This document shows positions 1 to 9,091 of a stretch of 64,000 bases of DNA, one piece after another. Position 1 is the first letter of the stretch. Each line of letters starts with the position of its first letter. The position numbers and the translations under genes are program-made. The notes under the pieces were generated by a model that was not told where the DNA came from, ran no database searches, and saw nothing but the letters and a program-made list of their open reading frames with translations. Source of the stretch: CAYSUS01 sp964434165 (lineage in GTDB: Bacteria > Planctomycetota > Planctomycetia > Pirellulales > Thermoguttaceae); assembly GCA_964434165.1 (NCBI GenBank), contig CAYSUS010000022.1, positions 1 through 64,000 of the forward strand. Reading direction: 5' to 3'.

Positions 1-157
1 CGCCCAAGACCGCCTTGCCTTGGGTGCCGTCCGTTTGGGGGAGGCTCTCGATCTGGCGTTCCACGTCGGCCTGCTGGCCCGCCGAGGACTGGTTACCGAT
101 CTGACACGTCTTCAACGCCGGCTCCTCAAGCTGCTCGGCCTACGCGCCGACCACTAG
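1..157 (+). CDS. C-terminal fragment of an unidentified protein (runs off the window edge)
   Basis: An open frame enters from the left edge (codons begin at base 2) and stops at TAG 155-157, giving about 51 residues with no start codon inside. The fragment is rich in Leu and Arg, with a helical-looking end (RLQRRLLKLLGL) and final residues RADH. I do not recognise the family. The length and basic C-terminus would fit many proteins, including transposases or regulators, but nothing visible decides this. It is codirectional with nothing nearby; the next gene on the right is on the opposite strand. Confidence 0.35.
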   Translation, partial: AQDRLALGAVRLGEALDLAFHVGLLARRGLVTDLTRLQRRLLKLLGLRADH

Positions 158-501
158 GCCGTTGCCTTGCCCCGGCCCGGATACTCGAAGAAAACGATCG
201 CCAGATGTGCGGAAAGCAGGGTCGGAAGGTTCTCCAGCAGGATTGCGGCCGCGGATGTGGGGGCCGGTGCCACACGCAGCTCCGCTGCCGGCGCCAGCCG
301 GCCGGACGATCCGGCTTTGCGGCAGCGTGCCGCCCTGTGGAATGCCCCATCGCGCTGTCTCCCTATCAGACGGACCCGCAGCCCCCGGGCGGCTCCACAC
401 GGGCGCGGGGCTCTCTGTTTTGGGGGTCGGGTGTCAAGCAGGTGTCAATTCAGCCGGGGGAGAGGGGGCGTCAATGACTGACACCCGGTGTTTCCCGCGT
501 T
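158..501. other. Intergenic region with a TGTCA-rich inverted repeat
   Basis: No convincing gene lies here. Near the right end, CGGGTGTCA (428-436) and TGACACCCG (479-487) form a 9-bp perfect inverted repeat separated by 42 bases, with a further GGTGTCA inside the loop (441-447). It sits 15 bases beyond the stop of the minus-strand DUF1501 gene, so it could end that transcript, but it lacks a T-run and the loop is long. A protein-binding palindrome is equally possible. Confidence 0.3.
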
Positions 502-1941
502 TCAGGCCATGATTTCCAGAACAGGGCACCCTTTGCCGTCCTTGGTGACGTAGAAGGGGCGCTGCTCGACGTCCAGCCCGAAGTCGGGCCGGATGCCCAT
601 CGCCCGGTAGATCGTGGCGTGCAGGTCGGTGATGGTCACCGGCTTGTCGATCGTCGTGCAGGGCCGCTCGTCGGCGGTGCGGCCGTAGAGGAAGCCTCGC
701 TTTACGCCGCCGCCGAAAAGGAGCACGCAGCCCGCGCTAGTGAAGTGGCGGTGCATGCCGAAGAACTTCAGGTCCTCGATCACGTCGGGCTGCTTGACCT
801 GCTCGGGGACCTTCTTGTCGGGCTTGCCTTCGACCATCATGTCGCGGCTGAACTCGCTGGCCAGCACGATCAGCGTGCGATCGAGCAGCCCGCGCTGTTC
901 CAGGTCCACGACGAGCTGCGCCATGGGCCGGTCGATCTGCCGCTTCATCTCCACCAAACGCGCGTGGCCGTTCTCGTGCGTGTCCCAGCCGAGGAACGGG
1001 ACGTACTCGGTGGTAACCTCGATGAACCGCGCCCCGGCTTCGGTCAATCGCCGGGCCAACAGGCACCCCAGCCCGAACCGGCCCGTGTTGTACGCCTCGT
1101 ACGACTCCCTGGGCTCCAGCGACAGGTCGAACGCCTTGGCCGCCGGCGAGCTCAACAGCCGGTGCGCGTTGTCCACGCTCCGCAGGAGCGACTCCCGCTG
1201 GTAGTCGCCCCCTTGCTGATACACCGGGCCGGCCTTGACGAGCCGCTTGTACGCCGCGAATCGGCTGCGGAACCGCTCCATGCTCATGCCGCCGGGCGGG
1301 CCCACACTGGAGACGGCCTTGGCCGGGTCGGGCACGCGGAACGGCCCGTACTCGCTGCCCAGGAACCCGGCCGTCTGAAAGGCTTTGAGCTCCTCGGCCT
1401 CGCCGTTGCCCTCGTAGCGCTGGCCGATGTCGATGAAGGCCGGCAGGGCAGGGTTCTTCGGACCCAGCACCCGGGCGAGCCACGCCCCGAGATGCGGGGC
1501 CGCCACGGTCTGCGGCGGCTCGTAGCCCGTGTGCCAGTGGTACTGGTGCCGCGAGTGGAGGATCTTGCCCAGGTCCGCGCCGACCTGCGTGCGGATGAGC
1601 GTGCCGCGGTCCATTACGCCTGCGACGTGCTCCAGGCCCTGCGAGAAGCGGATGCCGTCAACCGCGGTGTCGATGGCCGGAAACGTGCTGAGCACATCGT
1701 TGGCCTGCATGCCCTTGCGGAACTCGACGTAGCGCTTGGGATCGAAGGTCTCGGTATGCGCCATTCCGCCGGCCATCCACAAGACGATCAGCGTATCGGC
1801 GGTGGGCTCGAGCTTCTCGACCTTCGCCTCCGAGGCGGGAAGCGGCCGCGGCGCCCCGCCGGCCAGGGCCGAGAGCGTGGCGGCGCCGGCCGTCTTGAGG
1901 AAATCCCGTCGCGACGATCCGGGCGGATGTCCGATACGCAT
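502..1941 (-). CDS. DUF1501 family exported protein
   Basis: This is a DUF1501 protein, a sulfatase/alkaline-phosphatase-like family greatly expanded in planctomycetes and normally encoded next to DUF1553 proteins. The substrate is unknown. The N-terminus has a twin-arginine export signal (SRRDFLKTAGAATLSALAGG). The body shows the family pattern, including a SRHQYHWHTG segment and GWDTHENGHARLV, a likely metal-site region, followed by ASEFSRDM. I place the start at the ATG at 1941, which has CGAGG about 8 bases upstream; an in-frame GTG at 1959 would add six residues. It begins 19 bases after the stop of the DUF1553 gene on the same strand, so the two probably share a transcript. The family call is firm; the reaction is not known. 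Confidence 0.88.
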   Translation of the reverse strand: MRIGHPPGSSRRDFLKTAGAATLSALAGGAPRPLPASEAKVEKLEPTADTLIVLWMAGGMAHTETFDPKRYVEFRKGMQANDVLSTFPAIDTAVDGIRFSQGLEHVAGVMDRGTLIRTQVGADLGKILHSRHQYHWHTGYEPPQTVAAPHLGAWLARVLGPKNPALPAFIDIGQRYEGNGEAEELKAFQTAGFLGSEYGPFRVPDPAKAVSSVGPPGGMSMERFRSRFAAYKRLVKAGPVYQQGGDYQRESLLRSVDNAHRLLSSPAAKAFDLSLEPRESYEAYNTGRFGLGCLLARRLTEAGARFIEVTTEYVPFLGWDTHENGHARLVEMKRQIDRPMAQLVVDLEQRGLLDRTLIVLASEFSRDMMVEGKPDKKVPEQVKQPDVIEDLKFFGMHRHFTSAGCVLLFGGGVKRGFLYGRTADERPCTTIDKPVTITDLHATIYRAMGIRPDFGLDVEQRPFYVTKDGKGCPVLEIMA

Positions 1942-1960
1942 GGTCTGACCTCGGTTCACC

Positions 1961-4510
1961 TCAGTAGATCAATTGAAACTCCGGCAGCAGCAGCACGGTC
2001 CAGAGCAGGTCCTCGACGCCTTGCGCGGTGGGCTGCGAGCCGACCAGTTCGACGGCAATCGCCAGCTCCTCGGCGTTGGGGCGTCGCCCGAGCGCAGCCC
2101 GGTACAGCTCCGTGGCCAGGCGCTGCCCGTCGTCCGGGAAGCGTTTGAGCCAGTGCTGCGCTCCCTGGACGAGCATGCGATCCAGCGTCGGCCCGTTGCT
2201 CAGCTCCAGGGCCTGGAGCGTGGTGGCGATCGAGTCGCGGCGCGTGACGACCTGCTCGCGGTTGGGCCGGCCCAGCGCCCGCGCGAGCGGGTCGTTGTCC
2301 CTGATCGCGGACCGGACGGTCGCACCGCCAGCCTCGGTCTGGGAAACCAGAGAAGCCAGCCTCGGAGTCAGGTCGCCCGCGTCGCACGCTCCCGCCGCGT
2401 GTTTCCAACCCCTCGTGTCGTGGTCCGGCCGCTGCCATCCGTCCTGCAGGCCCTGCCGCCAGATCCAGGAGGCGTCGCTGGCCACGGTCCAGGCGGGTTC
2501 GCTGCCCTTGTACCCCACGGCCAGGAGCGCGAACCCGGCGGGGTTGGGCTTGCCGCGATGCTCCAGCCCGCGACCGGTCTCCTCGTCGGGCCAGTTGATC
2601 GCCTCGGCAGCCAGCGTGTTCGCCCCCTCCACGAGGTGCTTCGTCAAATCGACACGGACCGGCCTGGTCCAGTCGTCGCTCGAGGCCGCCTTATGTCCGT
2701 TGACGTAGAGCGTCAACTCGTTGTCGCAGGTCACGCCGGCGACGGCGCGGTCGGGTATCGCGTCGAGGTGGAACGTCTTGCGGAGGAAGATCCGCCCGCC
2801 GGGATCGCGCTTGCCGGCCTCGGCGTGGCTCCAGATCCACTTCACGGCCGCAAGGTCCGGCCCGGCCCGGCCCGAATCCCCACGCAGCACGGCGCGCACG
2901 GCCGTGAGCTGCCCGCCCGGCCCGCGGCCGGCCGGACGCGTCATCTGCGAGGTGGGCTCGGGCCACACGCCGGTGACGGTGGAGGCGGCGTCGAGGAACT
3001 GCTCCGCCTCCATGCGCCGCACATAAGGGCCGCGGAACACGTAGCGCGTCTCGTCGGGCCCAGGAGCCCCGACCGCCGGCAATTGGTACACGCGCGATGT
3101 GCAGATCAGCTTCAGCGTGTGCTTCAGGTCGTAGCCGTGGTCCTGGAGGTCCGCGGCCAGGAAGTCCAGGAGGTCGCGGTGCCAGGGCGGCTCCTCCATC
3201 TCCTCCAAAGGCTCAACCAGCCCGCGCCCGAAGAGCCGCGCCCACAGGCGGTTGACGATCGTCCGCGCGAGCCGGCCGTTCTTCGGGCTGGTAATGAGCT
3301 CGGCGAGCCGGCGCATGCGCTCGGCTTTCGGGGCGGCCGGATCGATCGTGCCGAGCTGGGGGAAGATGAAGCGCGGGGCCGCCGTCGCGCCGATCGGCTT
3401 GTCGCAGCGGTGGATTTCCAGCGGCTCGTCGGCAAACGCGCTGGCCAGCCCGTACGAGTCCGCGAGCAGCCACTGGTTGACGAAGCTGTCGTGGCACGAT
3501 GCGCACTTGAGATTCGTGCCCAGGAAGACCTGCGAGACGCTCTGCGCGGCCTGCATCTCGCGGCGCTGGCTGGCGTTGACCACGCCGCGCCACTTGATGC
3601 CCATCACGAAGCCCTCGGAATCGGGCGAGGGATTCACGAGCTCGGCCACGAACCGATCGTACGGCTTGTTGTGATACAAGGCGTCGTAAAGCCAGCCCGT
3701 GACCTGGCGCCGTCCGCCGTCGATGTAGCCCGTGCCGCGATAGGCGTTTCGCAAGGCGTCGTTCCAGAACGTCAGCCAGTGCGCGGCGTAGGCCTCGCGG
3801 TCGTCCAGGAGGCGCTGGACCTGGCGGGTCCGCTTGTCGGGGCGGTTGTCCGCGGTGAAGGCCTCCAGCTCCTCGGGCGACGGCAGCAGCCCGACCAGAT
3901 CGAGCGCGACCCGCCGGGCGAACACGCGGTCGTCCACCGGCTCGGGCGGCTCGATCCCGTGCTCGGCGAAGTAGCCCGCAAGGAAGCGATCGATCGCGTT
4001 GATCAGGTCGGAGTCACGCGCCGAGGCCGGGATCTCGGGACGCCGCGGGAAGATCCGCGACTCGAATCGCGCACCCAGATCGAAGTCCTTCTCCCACGCA
4101 AGCCCCTGGTTGATCCAGCGGGTGAGAATGCCGATCTCCTCGGCCGTCAGCCTCTCGCCCGCCATCGGCATGATGCGGTCGGGCTCCAATCCCGAAACCA
4201 GGTCGAGAAGGTAACTCTCGTCGCTGTGGCCGGGCACGACGACCTCACCTGACATCCCGCCGCCTTTGAGGAAGGTCCGGCGGGTGTCCATGCGGAACTC
4301 CGCCCTGGCCGACTCGCCCACGTGGCAACGCACGCATCTGGACTCGAGAATCGGCACGACGTCGCTGCGGAAGTCCACGCCAGCGGTCGGCTCAGCCGGA
4401 GCAGAGCCGGAAGGCGGCTCGGCCGGCGACCGGCTGGCGATCCAGATTCCCGCGGCGACCGCGATCGGCAGAGCCGCGCGGAGGCATGCCGATTGGAGGG
4501 TCCCTCGCAT
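1961..4510 (-). CDS. PSCyt1/DUF1549/DUF1553 cytochrome-like exported protein
   Basis: This is a planctomycete cytochrome-C-like protein of about 849 residues. It has a signal peptide (LPIAVAAGIWIASRSPA), an N-terminal PSCyt1 heme motif CVRCH near residue 58, a DUF1549 region with a second CxxCH (CASCH, near residue 337), and a C-terminal DUF1553 region including NRLWARLFGRGLVEP and the typical LLDFLAADLQDHGYDLKHTL. Between the last two lies an inserted beta-rich segment (WIWSHAEAGKRDPGGRIFLRK) of the kind that binds ligands. The start is the ATG at 4508-4510, preceded by GGGGCT; the open frame extends 89 codons further upstream, but that part lacks protein-like character. DUF1553 and DUF1501 proteins are thought to act together in periplasmic oxidation or polymer breakdown; that is inference from co-occurrence. 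Confidence 0.88.
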   Translation of the reverse strand: MRGTLQSACLRAALPIAVAAGIWIASRSPAEPPSGSAPAEPTAGVDFRSDVVPILESRCVRCHVGESARAEFRMDTRRTFLKGGGMSGEVVVPGHSDESYLLDLVSGLEPDRIMPMAGERLTAEEIGILTRWINQGLAWEKDFDLGARFESRIFPRRPEIPASARDSDLINAIDRFLAGYFAEHGIEPPEPVDDRVFARRVALDLVGLLPSPEELEAFTADNRPDKRTRQVQRLLDDREAYAAHWLTFWNDALRNAYRGTGYIDGGRRQVTGWLYDALYHNKPYDRFVAELVNPSPDSEGFVMGIKWRGVVNASQRREMQAAQSVSQVFLGTNLKCASCHDSFVNQWLLADSYGLASAFADEPLEIHRCDKPIGATAAPRFIFPQLGTIDPAAPKAERMRRLAELITSPKNGRLARTIVNRLWARLFGRGLVEPLEEMEEPPWHRDLLDFLAADLQDHGYDLKHTLKLICTSRVYQLPAVGAPGPDETRYVFRGPYVRRMEAEQFLDAASTVTGVWPEPTSQMTRPAGRGPGGQLTAVRAVLRGDSGRAGPDLAAVKWIWSHAEAGKRDPGGRIFLRKTFHLDAIPDRAVAGVTCDNELTLYVNGHKAASSDDWTRPVRVDLTKHLVEGANTLAAEAINWPDEETGRGLEHRGKPNPAGFALLAVGYKGSEPAWTVASDASWIWRQGLQDGWQRPDHDTRGWKHAAGACDAGDLTPRLASLVSQTEAGGATVRSAIRDNDPLARALGRPNREQVVTRRDSIATTLQALELSNGPTLDRMLVQGAQHWLKRFPDDGQRLATELYRAALGRRPNAEELAIAVELVGSQPTAQGVEDLLWTVLLLPEFQLIY

Positions 4511-4809
4511 GGCGGAGCCCCTTTGCTGCGCAAGAACGTGTCCAAAAGACCGCTTCCCGCTCCACGCTGCGGGAATTCTAAAAAGAGGTCCATCCTGGAC
4601 AACCGGGCTGTTTCCTTGCCCGCTCCCTGCCCGCGAGCTATGCGAAGCGAGCGTCGGGGCCTGGTTTCCGGCAACTTTGGTTGTGGGATGCCGCTCGCCA
4701 GGCTGGACAGTCCTCGCGGCGCCGAGCAGGTTGCGGCCTGAGGTGAAGAACCGGAAACTGAAGCCGGAGGCAAACAAGGCCCGTCCTCGAAGATCGCCCG
4801 GAGCGGCCC
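4511..4809. other. Divergent intergenic region between DUF1553 gene and methyltransferase-like gene
   Basis: About 300 bases separate two divergently transcribed genes, so promoters for both should lie here. I could not pick a convincing -35/-10 pair for either. The segment CCTTGCCCGCTCCCTGCCCG near 4615-4634 is C-rich and weakly resembles the hairpin element at 9541, but it lacks the second arm. No RNA gene or repeat is evident. Confidence 0.3.
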
Positions 4810-5808
4810 ATGAGCCGAGACCTGTTTCTCCAAGCGGTGGAACGCCGGCACGACCGCGGCACGGCCGTGCTGGGCACGGGCACTTCGATCGTGTGCCGGG
4901 AGCTGATGGACGACTCGGGCGCGTGGTTCCCCGAGGCCCATCACGACGCGGAGAAGATGGCCACTCTCGCCGAGACGGGGCACACCGTGCTAGGCTTCGA
5001 CGTGGTCATGCCGCTGTTCTCGGTCTGCCACGAGGCCGCGGCCATGGGGGTCGAAGTCCGCTGGGGAGGCCCGGACGCCATGCCCGCCTGCCGCGGCGCG
5101 ATCTTCCGCACGGCCGACGACATCCGCATCCCGCCCGACCTGCTCACGCGTCCCGGCTGCGCCGTGCCGCTGGCGGCGATCCGGCTGTTGAAGCGGCGGC
5201 TCGGCGAGGCCGCGGCGGTGTGCGGCAAGGTCTTCGGCCCTTGGACCCAGGCCTACCACTACTTCGGGCTCGAAGCCTTCCTGATGGGCACGCTCGACGA
5301 CCCGGGTCACACGCGGCGGATACTCCAGGGGCTGATGCCGGTGACGGCCGCCTTTGCCCGGGCCCAAATCGAGGCGGGAGCCGACTGCCTGCTATTGGCC
5401 GACCACGCTACGCGCGACCTGTGCAGCCCCCAGGCCTACGAGGAGTTCCTGCTGCCGGTGCACACGGAACTGGCCGAGCGGATCGGCGTGCCCGTCATCC
5501 TGCACATCTGCGGCGACACCAGCGACCGCATCGGCATGATCGCGCGCACGGGCCTGGCCTGCTTCCACTGGGACACGAAGACCGGCCGGCCGGAGAAGGC
5601 TCGCGAGCTGGCCGGGGAGAGGCTTTCGCTGATGGGCGGCATCAGCAACTTCAAGCTGCTAAGAGAAACGCCCGAGGTGATCGCGGCGGATGCGCGTGCG
5701 GCCCACGCCGCCGGGATCGACGTGGTGGGCCCGGAGTGCGCCATCCCGCTGGGCACGCCGCTGGCCAACTTGCGGGCCATCGCCGCGGCGCTGCGCCCCG
5801 CCGGGTGA
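4810..5808 (+). CDS. Uroporphyrinogen decarboxylase/MtaA-type methyltransferase-like protein
   Basis: This 332-residue protein belongs to the UROD superfamily, in the branch that includes methylcobalamin:coenzyme M methyltransferases (MtaA/MtbA/CmuA). Evidence is the zinc-ligand pattern His-x-Cys in LHICGDT and the later Cys in GPECAIPLGTP, which together form the HxC...C site that activates a thiol in that branch and is absent from true HemE. The segments GTGTSIVCRELMDDSG and DCLLLADHATRDL also fit the barrel fold. The start ATG at 4810 follows CCGGAGCGGCCC. No corrinoid protein or partner methyltransferase is adjacent, so substrate and acceptor are unknown. It is transcribed away from the DUF1553 gene and is probably monocistronic. 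A HemE role is unlikely because of the zinc motif. Confidence 0.75.
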   Translation: MSRDLFLQAVERRHDRGTAVLGTGTSIVCRELMDDSGAWFPEAHHDAEKMATLAETGHTVLGFDVVMPLFSVCHEAAAMGVEVRWGGPDAMPACRGAIFRTADDIRIPPDLLTRPGCAVPLAAIRLLKRRLGEAAAVCGKVFGPWTQAYHYFGLEAFLMGTLDDPGHTRRILQGLMPVTAAFARAQIEAGADCLLLADHATRDLCSPQAYEEFLLPVHTELAERIGVPVILHICGDTSDRIGMIARTGLACFHWDTKTGRPEKARELAGERLSLMGGISNFKLLRETPEVIAADARAAHAAGIDVVGPECAIPLGTPLANLRAIAAALRPAG

Positions 5809-5865
5809 GAGGGGTCCCAAGAAACAGAGAGAGGCCGCCGGAGAGTATCCAACGGCCTTCTCTGG

Positions 5866-5891
5866 GGCAATCCTTCGCGAAAAGGATCGCC
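5866..5891. terminator. Hairpin between two convergent genes
   Basis: GGCAATCCTT (5866-5875) and AAGGATCGCC (5882-5891) pair over 10 bases with one mismatch around a CGCGAA loop. It lies 58 bases after the stop of the methyltransferase-like gene and about 200 bases beyond the convergent HzsA-related gene. There is no T-run on either side, so it is only a candidate for a hairpin terminator. Confidence 0.35.
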
Positions 5892-6088
5892 CTGCTGGCG
5901 GACCCGAATGAACGTACCCCCACTCGCGGCCGGATGCCTCATATTGCTCGGGGGGATCGGGCGATCGGTCTGCCCCGTTCCGATCGCCGCTCTGCAAGTA
6001 GCTACCCGGCCGCAGGAGAATCCTGCGCGGTTATTTGGAAATCTCCCTCTTTCCAACGCTCTGCGTGGGGACGAGGCTCCACGGGGGC

Positions 6089-9000
6089 TCACCGGCAGGA
6101 ACGGCTTACCTCGCAGGAGGGCTGGGCGCCGGGCATGTCGAGGCGGGGATTGTTGGAGAGCATCTCGGCAATCGGCTCGAAGGTGGCCAGGATCGCCCGG
6201 TAGTCTGGGTCGGCCTGGTCCTTGAACACGGCCCGCCCGCACCGCTCGCTGCCACCGGCCGACTTGGCGAGCGGGGCAATGAGGAAGGGGTTCAACTCAG
6301 GCTCGGTGATCCGTACCCAGTCGCGGCGGGGGACCTTGCCGCCCTGGTGGCACTCGGCGCAGCGTCGGGCGGCCACGTCGGCTAGGACCTTGTCAAGCTT
6401 GGCCGGATAGAGCCGGCGGCAGCCAGTCTGCGTGGGATAGGCCGTTTCGCTGGAGCCGTAGTAGGGCACGTTCAGATCGATCCACGACAGGACCCGCCGC
6501 CGCTCCCAGTCTTCCAGGCGGACACGCGGCTTGCCGTCCTCGTCCGGATGGCCGGACACGACCACGTCGGCCAACTTGCTCTGGTGCGAGCCCCAGGCCT
6601 TGGGTGCCACGTCGAGGATGTTCCACTCCTGGCCGTTGTACGTCGGAATCCAGCTCACGTAGGGGCTGCCGCGGCGGCCCTGGTTCTCCCGTGCCAGGCA
6701 CTCGTACGAGACATTGAAGTAATCGGTGCGCCCCCCGGTCAGGTCGATTCGCTTGGGCGCATCGACCGGGTTGTGGCACTTCGTGCAGTGCCGATCGAGC
6801 ACGGGCTGCACCACGCGGGCATAGTCGAACCCTCCCTCGCCCCATTCCGGCGCCACGAGCACCTGGGGCTGCTTGAAGGGCCGCTGGGCCAGGTGACCGC
6901 GCGAGGTCTGCAGCTTGTGCTCGTGGCAGCCGATGCAGCCCTGGGTCTCGCCGGGCATGAAGTGGGTGAACGTGCGCATCCGCTGCACGGCCCGTCCTTG
7001 CGCGTCCAGGGCCATGAAGTACACCGGCACTCCGGCCGAAACTTGGAAACAGGCCGACCCGTCGGGCTCGACCGGCACGTCGCCCAACACCATCTTGCCC
7101 GCGTACGTGGCGCCGCAGGAGATCACCGGGAACTGGAACCCGAACGCCCGCAGGTGCGGGTCGATGCGCACGGTCTTCTGCAACTCGCGCACCACACGCA
7201 CGTGGGTCACTTCGCCGCGCTGGACCGCCGGCTCCAGCCCGTTGTGCACGTCCTGCAGGAACACCGTGGCCAGCGCCCGCGTCTCGTCGCGCTCCTGCGG
7301 CGGAATGACGGGCGGGCGCATCCGGGGCCGCACCGGCGTGGTCGAGAACCACTGCATGCCGTCGACCGGCGAGGGCAGGGCCACCGTCTGGCTGGCCCCG
7401 TCGATCGTGCGCACCAACACCGGCCCGCGCGCCGAGCAGAGGAACCGATCCTGGTCCAGCGGTAGCGGGCAGCTATAGAGCTTGCTGCCGCGGGTGTTGC
7501 CGTTGCCCTCGTCGACGCGCTGGATCGGCGTGTCGGGCGTGATGTTCTCAATCGCCTCCTGCACGTTCAGTCCGCGCGAGCGGTCGAGCACTCCAATCGC
7601 CCCGCGCGTGGGCCCGTTGTGGCCCGTCATGGTGCAGATCACGTTGGTCGTGCCGGGGATGGGCCGGGCCTCCATGAACGTGCCTGGCGACAGCACGCGG
7701 TTGCCGAAGTAGCCCTGCAGGTCCGTTCCGTCGGGGTTGATCGACCACAGGCTCTGGATGGGGATCGCCGGCCGGTCCACGTACTCCCAGCGGGAATAGA
7801 GGATCCGCCCGTCCTCGAGCATCGCCGGCGTGAAGTCGTTGAGGTAGTTTGCCGAGAGCTTGGTGATGTTCGAGCCGTCGGCCTCCATGCGGTGCAGGAT
7901 GCCGACCGGCGCATGCCAACAGTAGGCGAACTGGGGATTGCGCGTGGTGAGGAACGCGATCCCACCGTCGGGCAGCCAGCAGGCGTTGTAGTCGTGCCAC
8001 TCGCCGTCGGTGAGCTGCTTGAGGTTCGAGCCGTCCACGCCGATCGTCCACAGGTGATAGCCTTCGTCCTGCTTGCGGCGCCAACTGAAGAGGACCGTGC
8101 GCCCGTCGTACGACAGGTCGAGGTCGAGGATCTGCCCCGTGGGCGATTCGACGAGCAAGCGCGGCTCCTGGTCCGGGTTGCGAAGCGACAGCGCGTAGAG
8201 CCCGCCGCCGGCCTTGAAGCCCTCGTAGTGGTAGGTGTACACGTGCGAGGCGGTGATCTCGTGCCGCTTGATGGCCACGACGTGGTCCGTGTCGAACAGC
8301 AGCACGTCGCGCTCCAGCGCCTCCAGCCGGGCCTCGACATTCTCGATCTCCCCGTCGCAGCCTGCGGCGTCGGCCGCTTCAAGCGCACTTTGCAGCTCGC
8401 CCAGTCGCGCGAGATGCTTGTCGGCCTGGGCGTACTTCGCGCCGTGGAGCGTTTCGAGCTCGGCGATCAGGCCCCGGAGGGCCACCGGGTCGGTGCCCTC
8501 GACCGATGGCGGGGCGTCGAAACTCGCCCCTACCCTCCTGAGGTACGCCGCGAGCTGCTTCTTCGTGGGACTCTCGGCAAAGGCCTGGATCTCGGCCGCG
8601 CCCGGGTTGGGTCCGCCGTACGAGTTGAGGAATTTCAGCCGCGCGGCGCGGACCTTGGTCTTGGCGAACTTGATCCGCTGCGGGCCGTGGACCTGCTTGA
8701 GCGTGCCCTTCACGACGGGCTTGTCCGCGTCGTCGAGGTACAGCTCGAAGTCCTTCCAGCACTCGCTCATATACCAGGCGGTGCGTCCCCAGTACACGAT
8801 CTCGGACAACTCGACCGGCTGCTTCCAGGTGAGGGTGAACTCCGCCTGGTCGCCGGACTTGGCCTTGAGCACGCACCACGCCGCGCCCAGATCGGCCGCC
8901 CCGCTGCCCGCCGGCGGGATCCGGTCGTCGATGGCGAACCTAGCCAGGTACTTCTCATTGTGCTCGCTGGTGGCCGAGGCCGTGGCCTTGCGCGCGAGGT

Positions 9001-9091
9001 TCTCGGGCACGTCGGCCGCCGCAGCACGCGAGACGGCGATCGCAACAGCCATCGTGAGAGGAAGTCCCAGGCGCAGATGGCGGCAAGACAT
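6089..9091 (-). CDS. HzsA-related triheme exported protein
   Basis: This protein has 1000 residues, a signal peptide ending near AVSRAAAAD, a discoidin/F5-8C-like domain at about residues 30-150, then a propeller-like region with TolB/PD40-type repeats (YDGRTVLFSWRRK, TIGVDGSNLKQLTDGEWHDY). It ends with cytochrome segments carrying three CxxCH sites: CIGCH near 717, CTKCH near 768 and CAECH near 911. This order matches planctomycete proteins annotated as HzsA-related, after the alpha subunit of anammox hydrazine synthase, but other hydrazine synthase subunits are not present. The start ATG at 9089-9091 has GGGAGGA eight bases upstream. It probably carries electrons or oxidises a small substrate in the periplasm; the substrate is unknown. 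Its neighbours on both sides are on the opposite strand. Confidence 0.8.
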   Translation of the reverse strand: MSCRHLRLGLPLTMAVAIAVSRAAAADVPENLARKATASATSEHNEKYLARFAIDDRIPPAGSGAADLGAAWCVLKAKSGDQAEFTLTWKQPVELSEIVYWGRTAWYMSECWKDFELYLDDADKPVVKGTLKQVHGPQRIKFAKTKVRAARLKFLNSYGGPNPGAAEIQAFAESPTKKQLAAYLRRVGASFDAPPSVEGTDPVALRGLIAELETLHGAKYAQADKHLARLGELQSALEAADAAGCDGEIENVEARLEALERDVLLFDTDHVVAIKRHEITASHVYTYHYEGFKAGGGLYALSLRNPDQEPRLLVESPTGQILDLDLSYDGRTVLFSWRRKQDEGYHLWTIGVDGSNLKQLTDGEWHDYNACWLPDGGIAFLTTRNPQFAYCWHAPVGILHRMEADGSNITKLSANYLNDFTPAMLEDGRILYSRWEYVDRPAIPIQSLWSINPDGTDLQGYFGNRVLSPGTFMEARPIPGTTNVICTMTGHNGPTRGAIGVLDRSRGLNVQEAIENITPDTPIQRVDEGNGNTRGSKLYSCPLPLDQDRFLCSARGPVLVRTIDGASQTVALPSPVDGMQWFSTTPVRPRMRPPVIPPQERDETRALATVFLQDVHNGLEPAVQRGEVTHVRVVRELQKTVRIDPHLRAFGFQFPVISCGATYAGKMVLGDVPVEPDGSACFQVSAGVPVYFMALDAQGRAVQRMRTFTHFMPGETQGCIGCHEHKLQTSRGHLAQRPFKQPQVLVAPEWGEGGFDYARVVQPVLDRHCTKCHNPVDAPKRIDLTGGRTDYFNVSYECLARENQGRRGSPYVSWIPTYNGQEWNILDVAPKAWGSHQSKLADVVVSGHPDEDGKPRVRLEDWERRRVLSWIDLNVPYYGSSETAYPTQTGCRRLYPAKLDKVLADVAARRCAECHQGGKVPRRDWVRITEPELNPFLIAPLAKSAGGSERCGRAVFKDQADPDYRAILATFEPIAEMLSNNPRLDMPGAQPSCEVSRSCR

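Noticed and set aside
6089..9091. Calling this gene hydrazine synthase alpha
   Set aside because: Only the general layout matches; no partner subunits are nearby and the full set of ligands was not verified.
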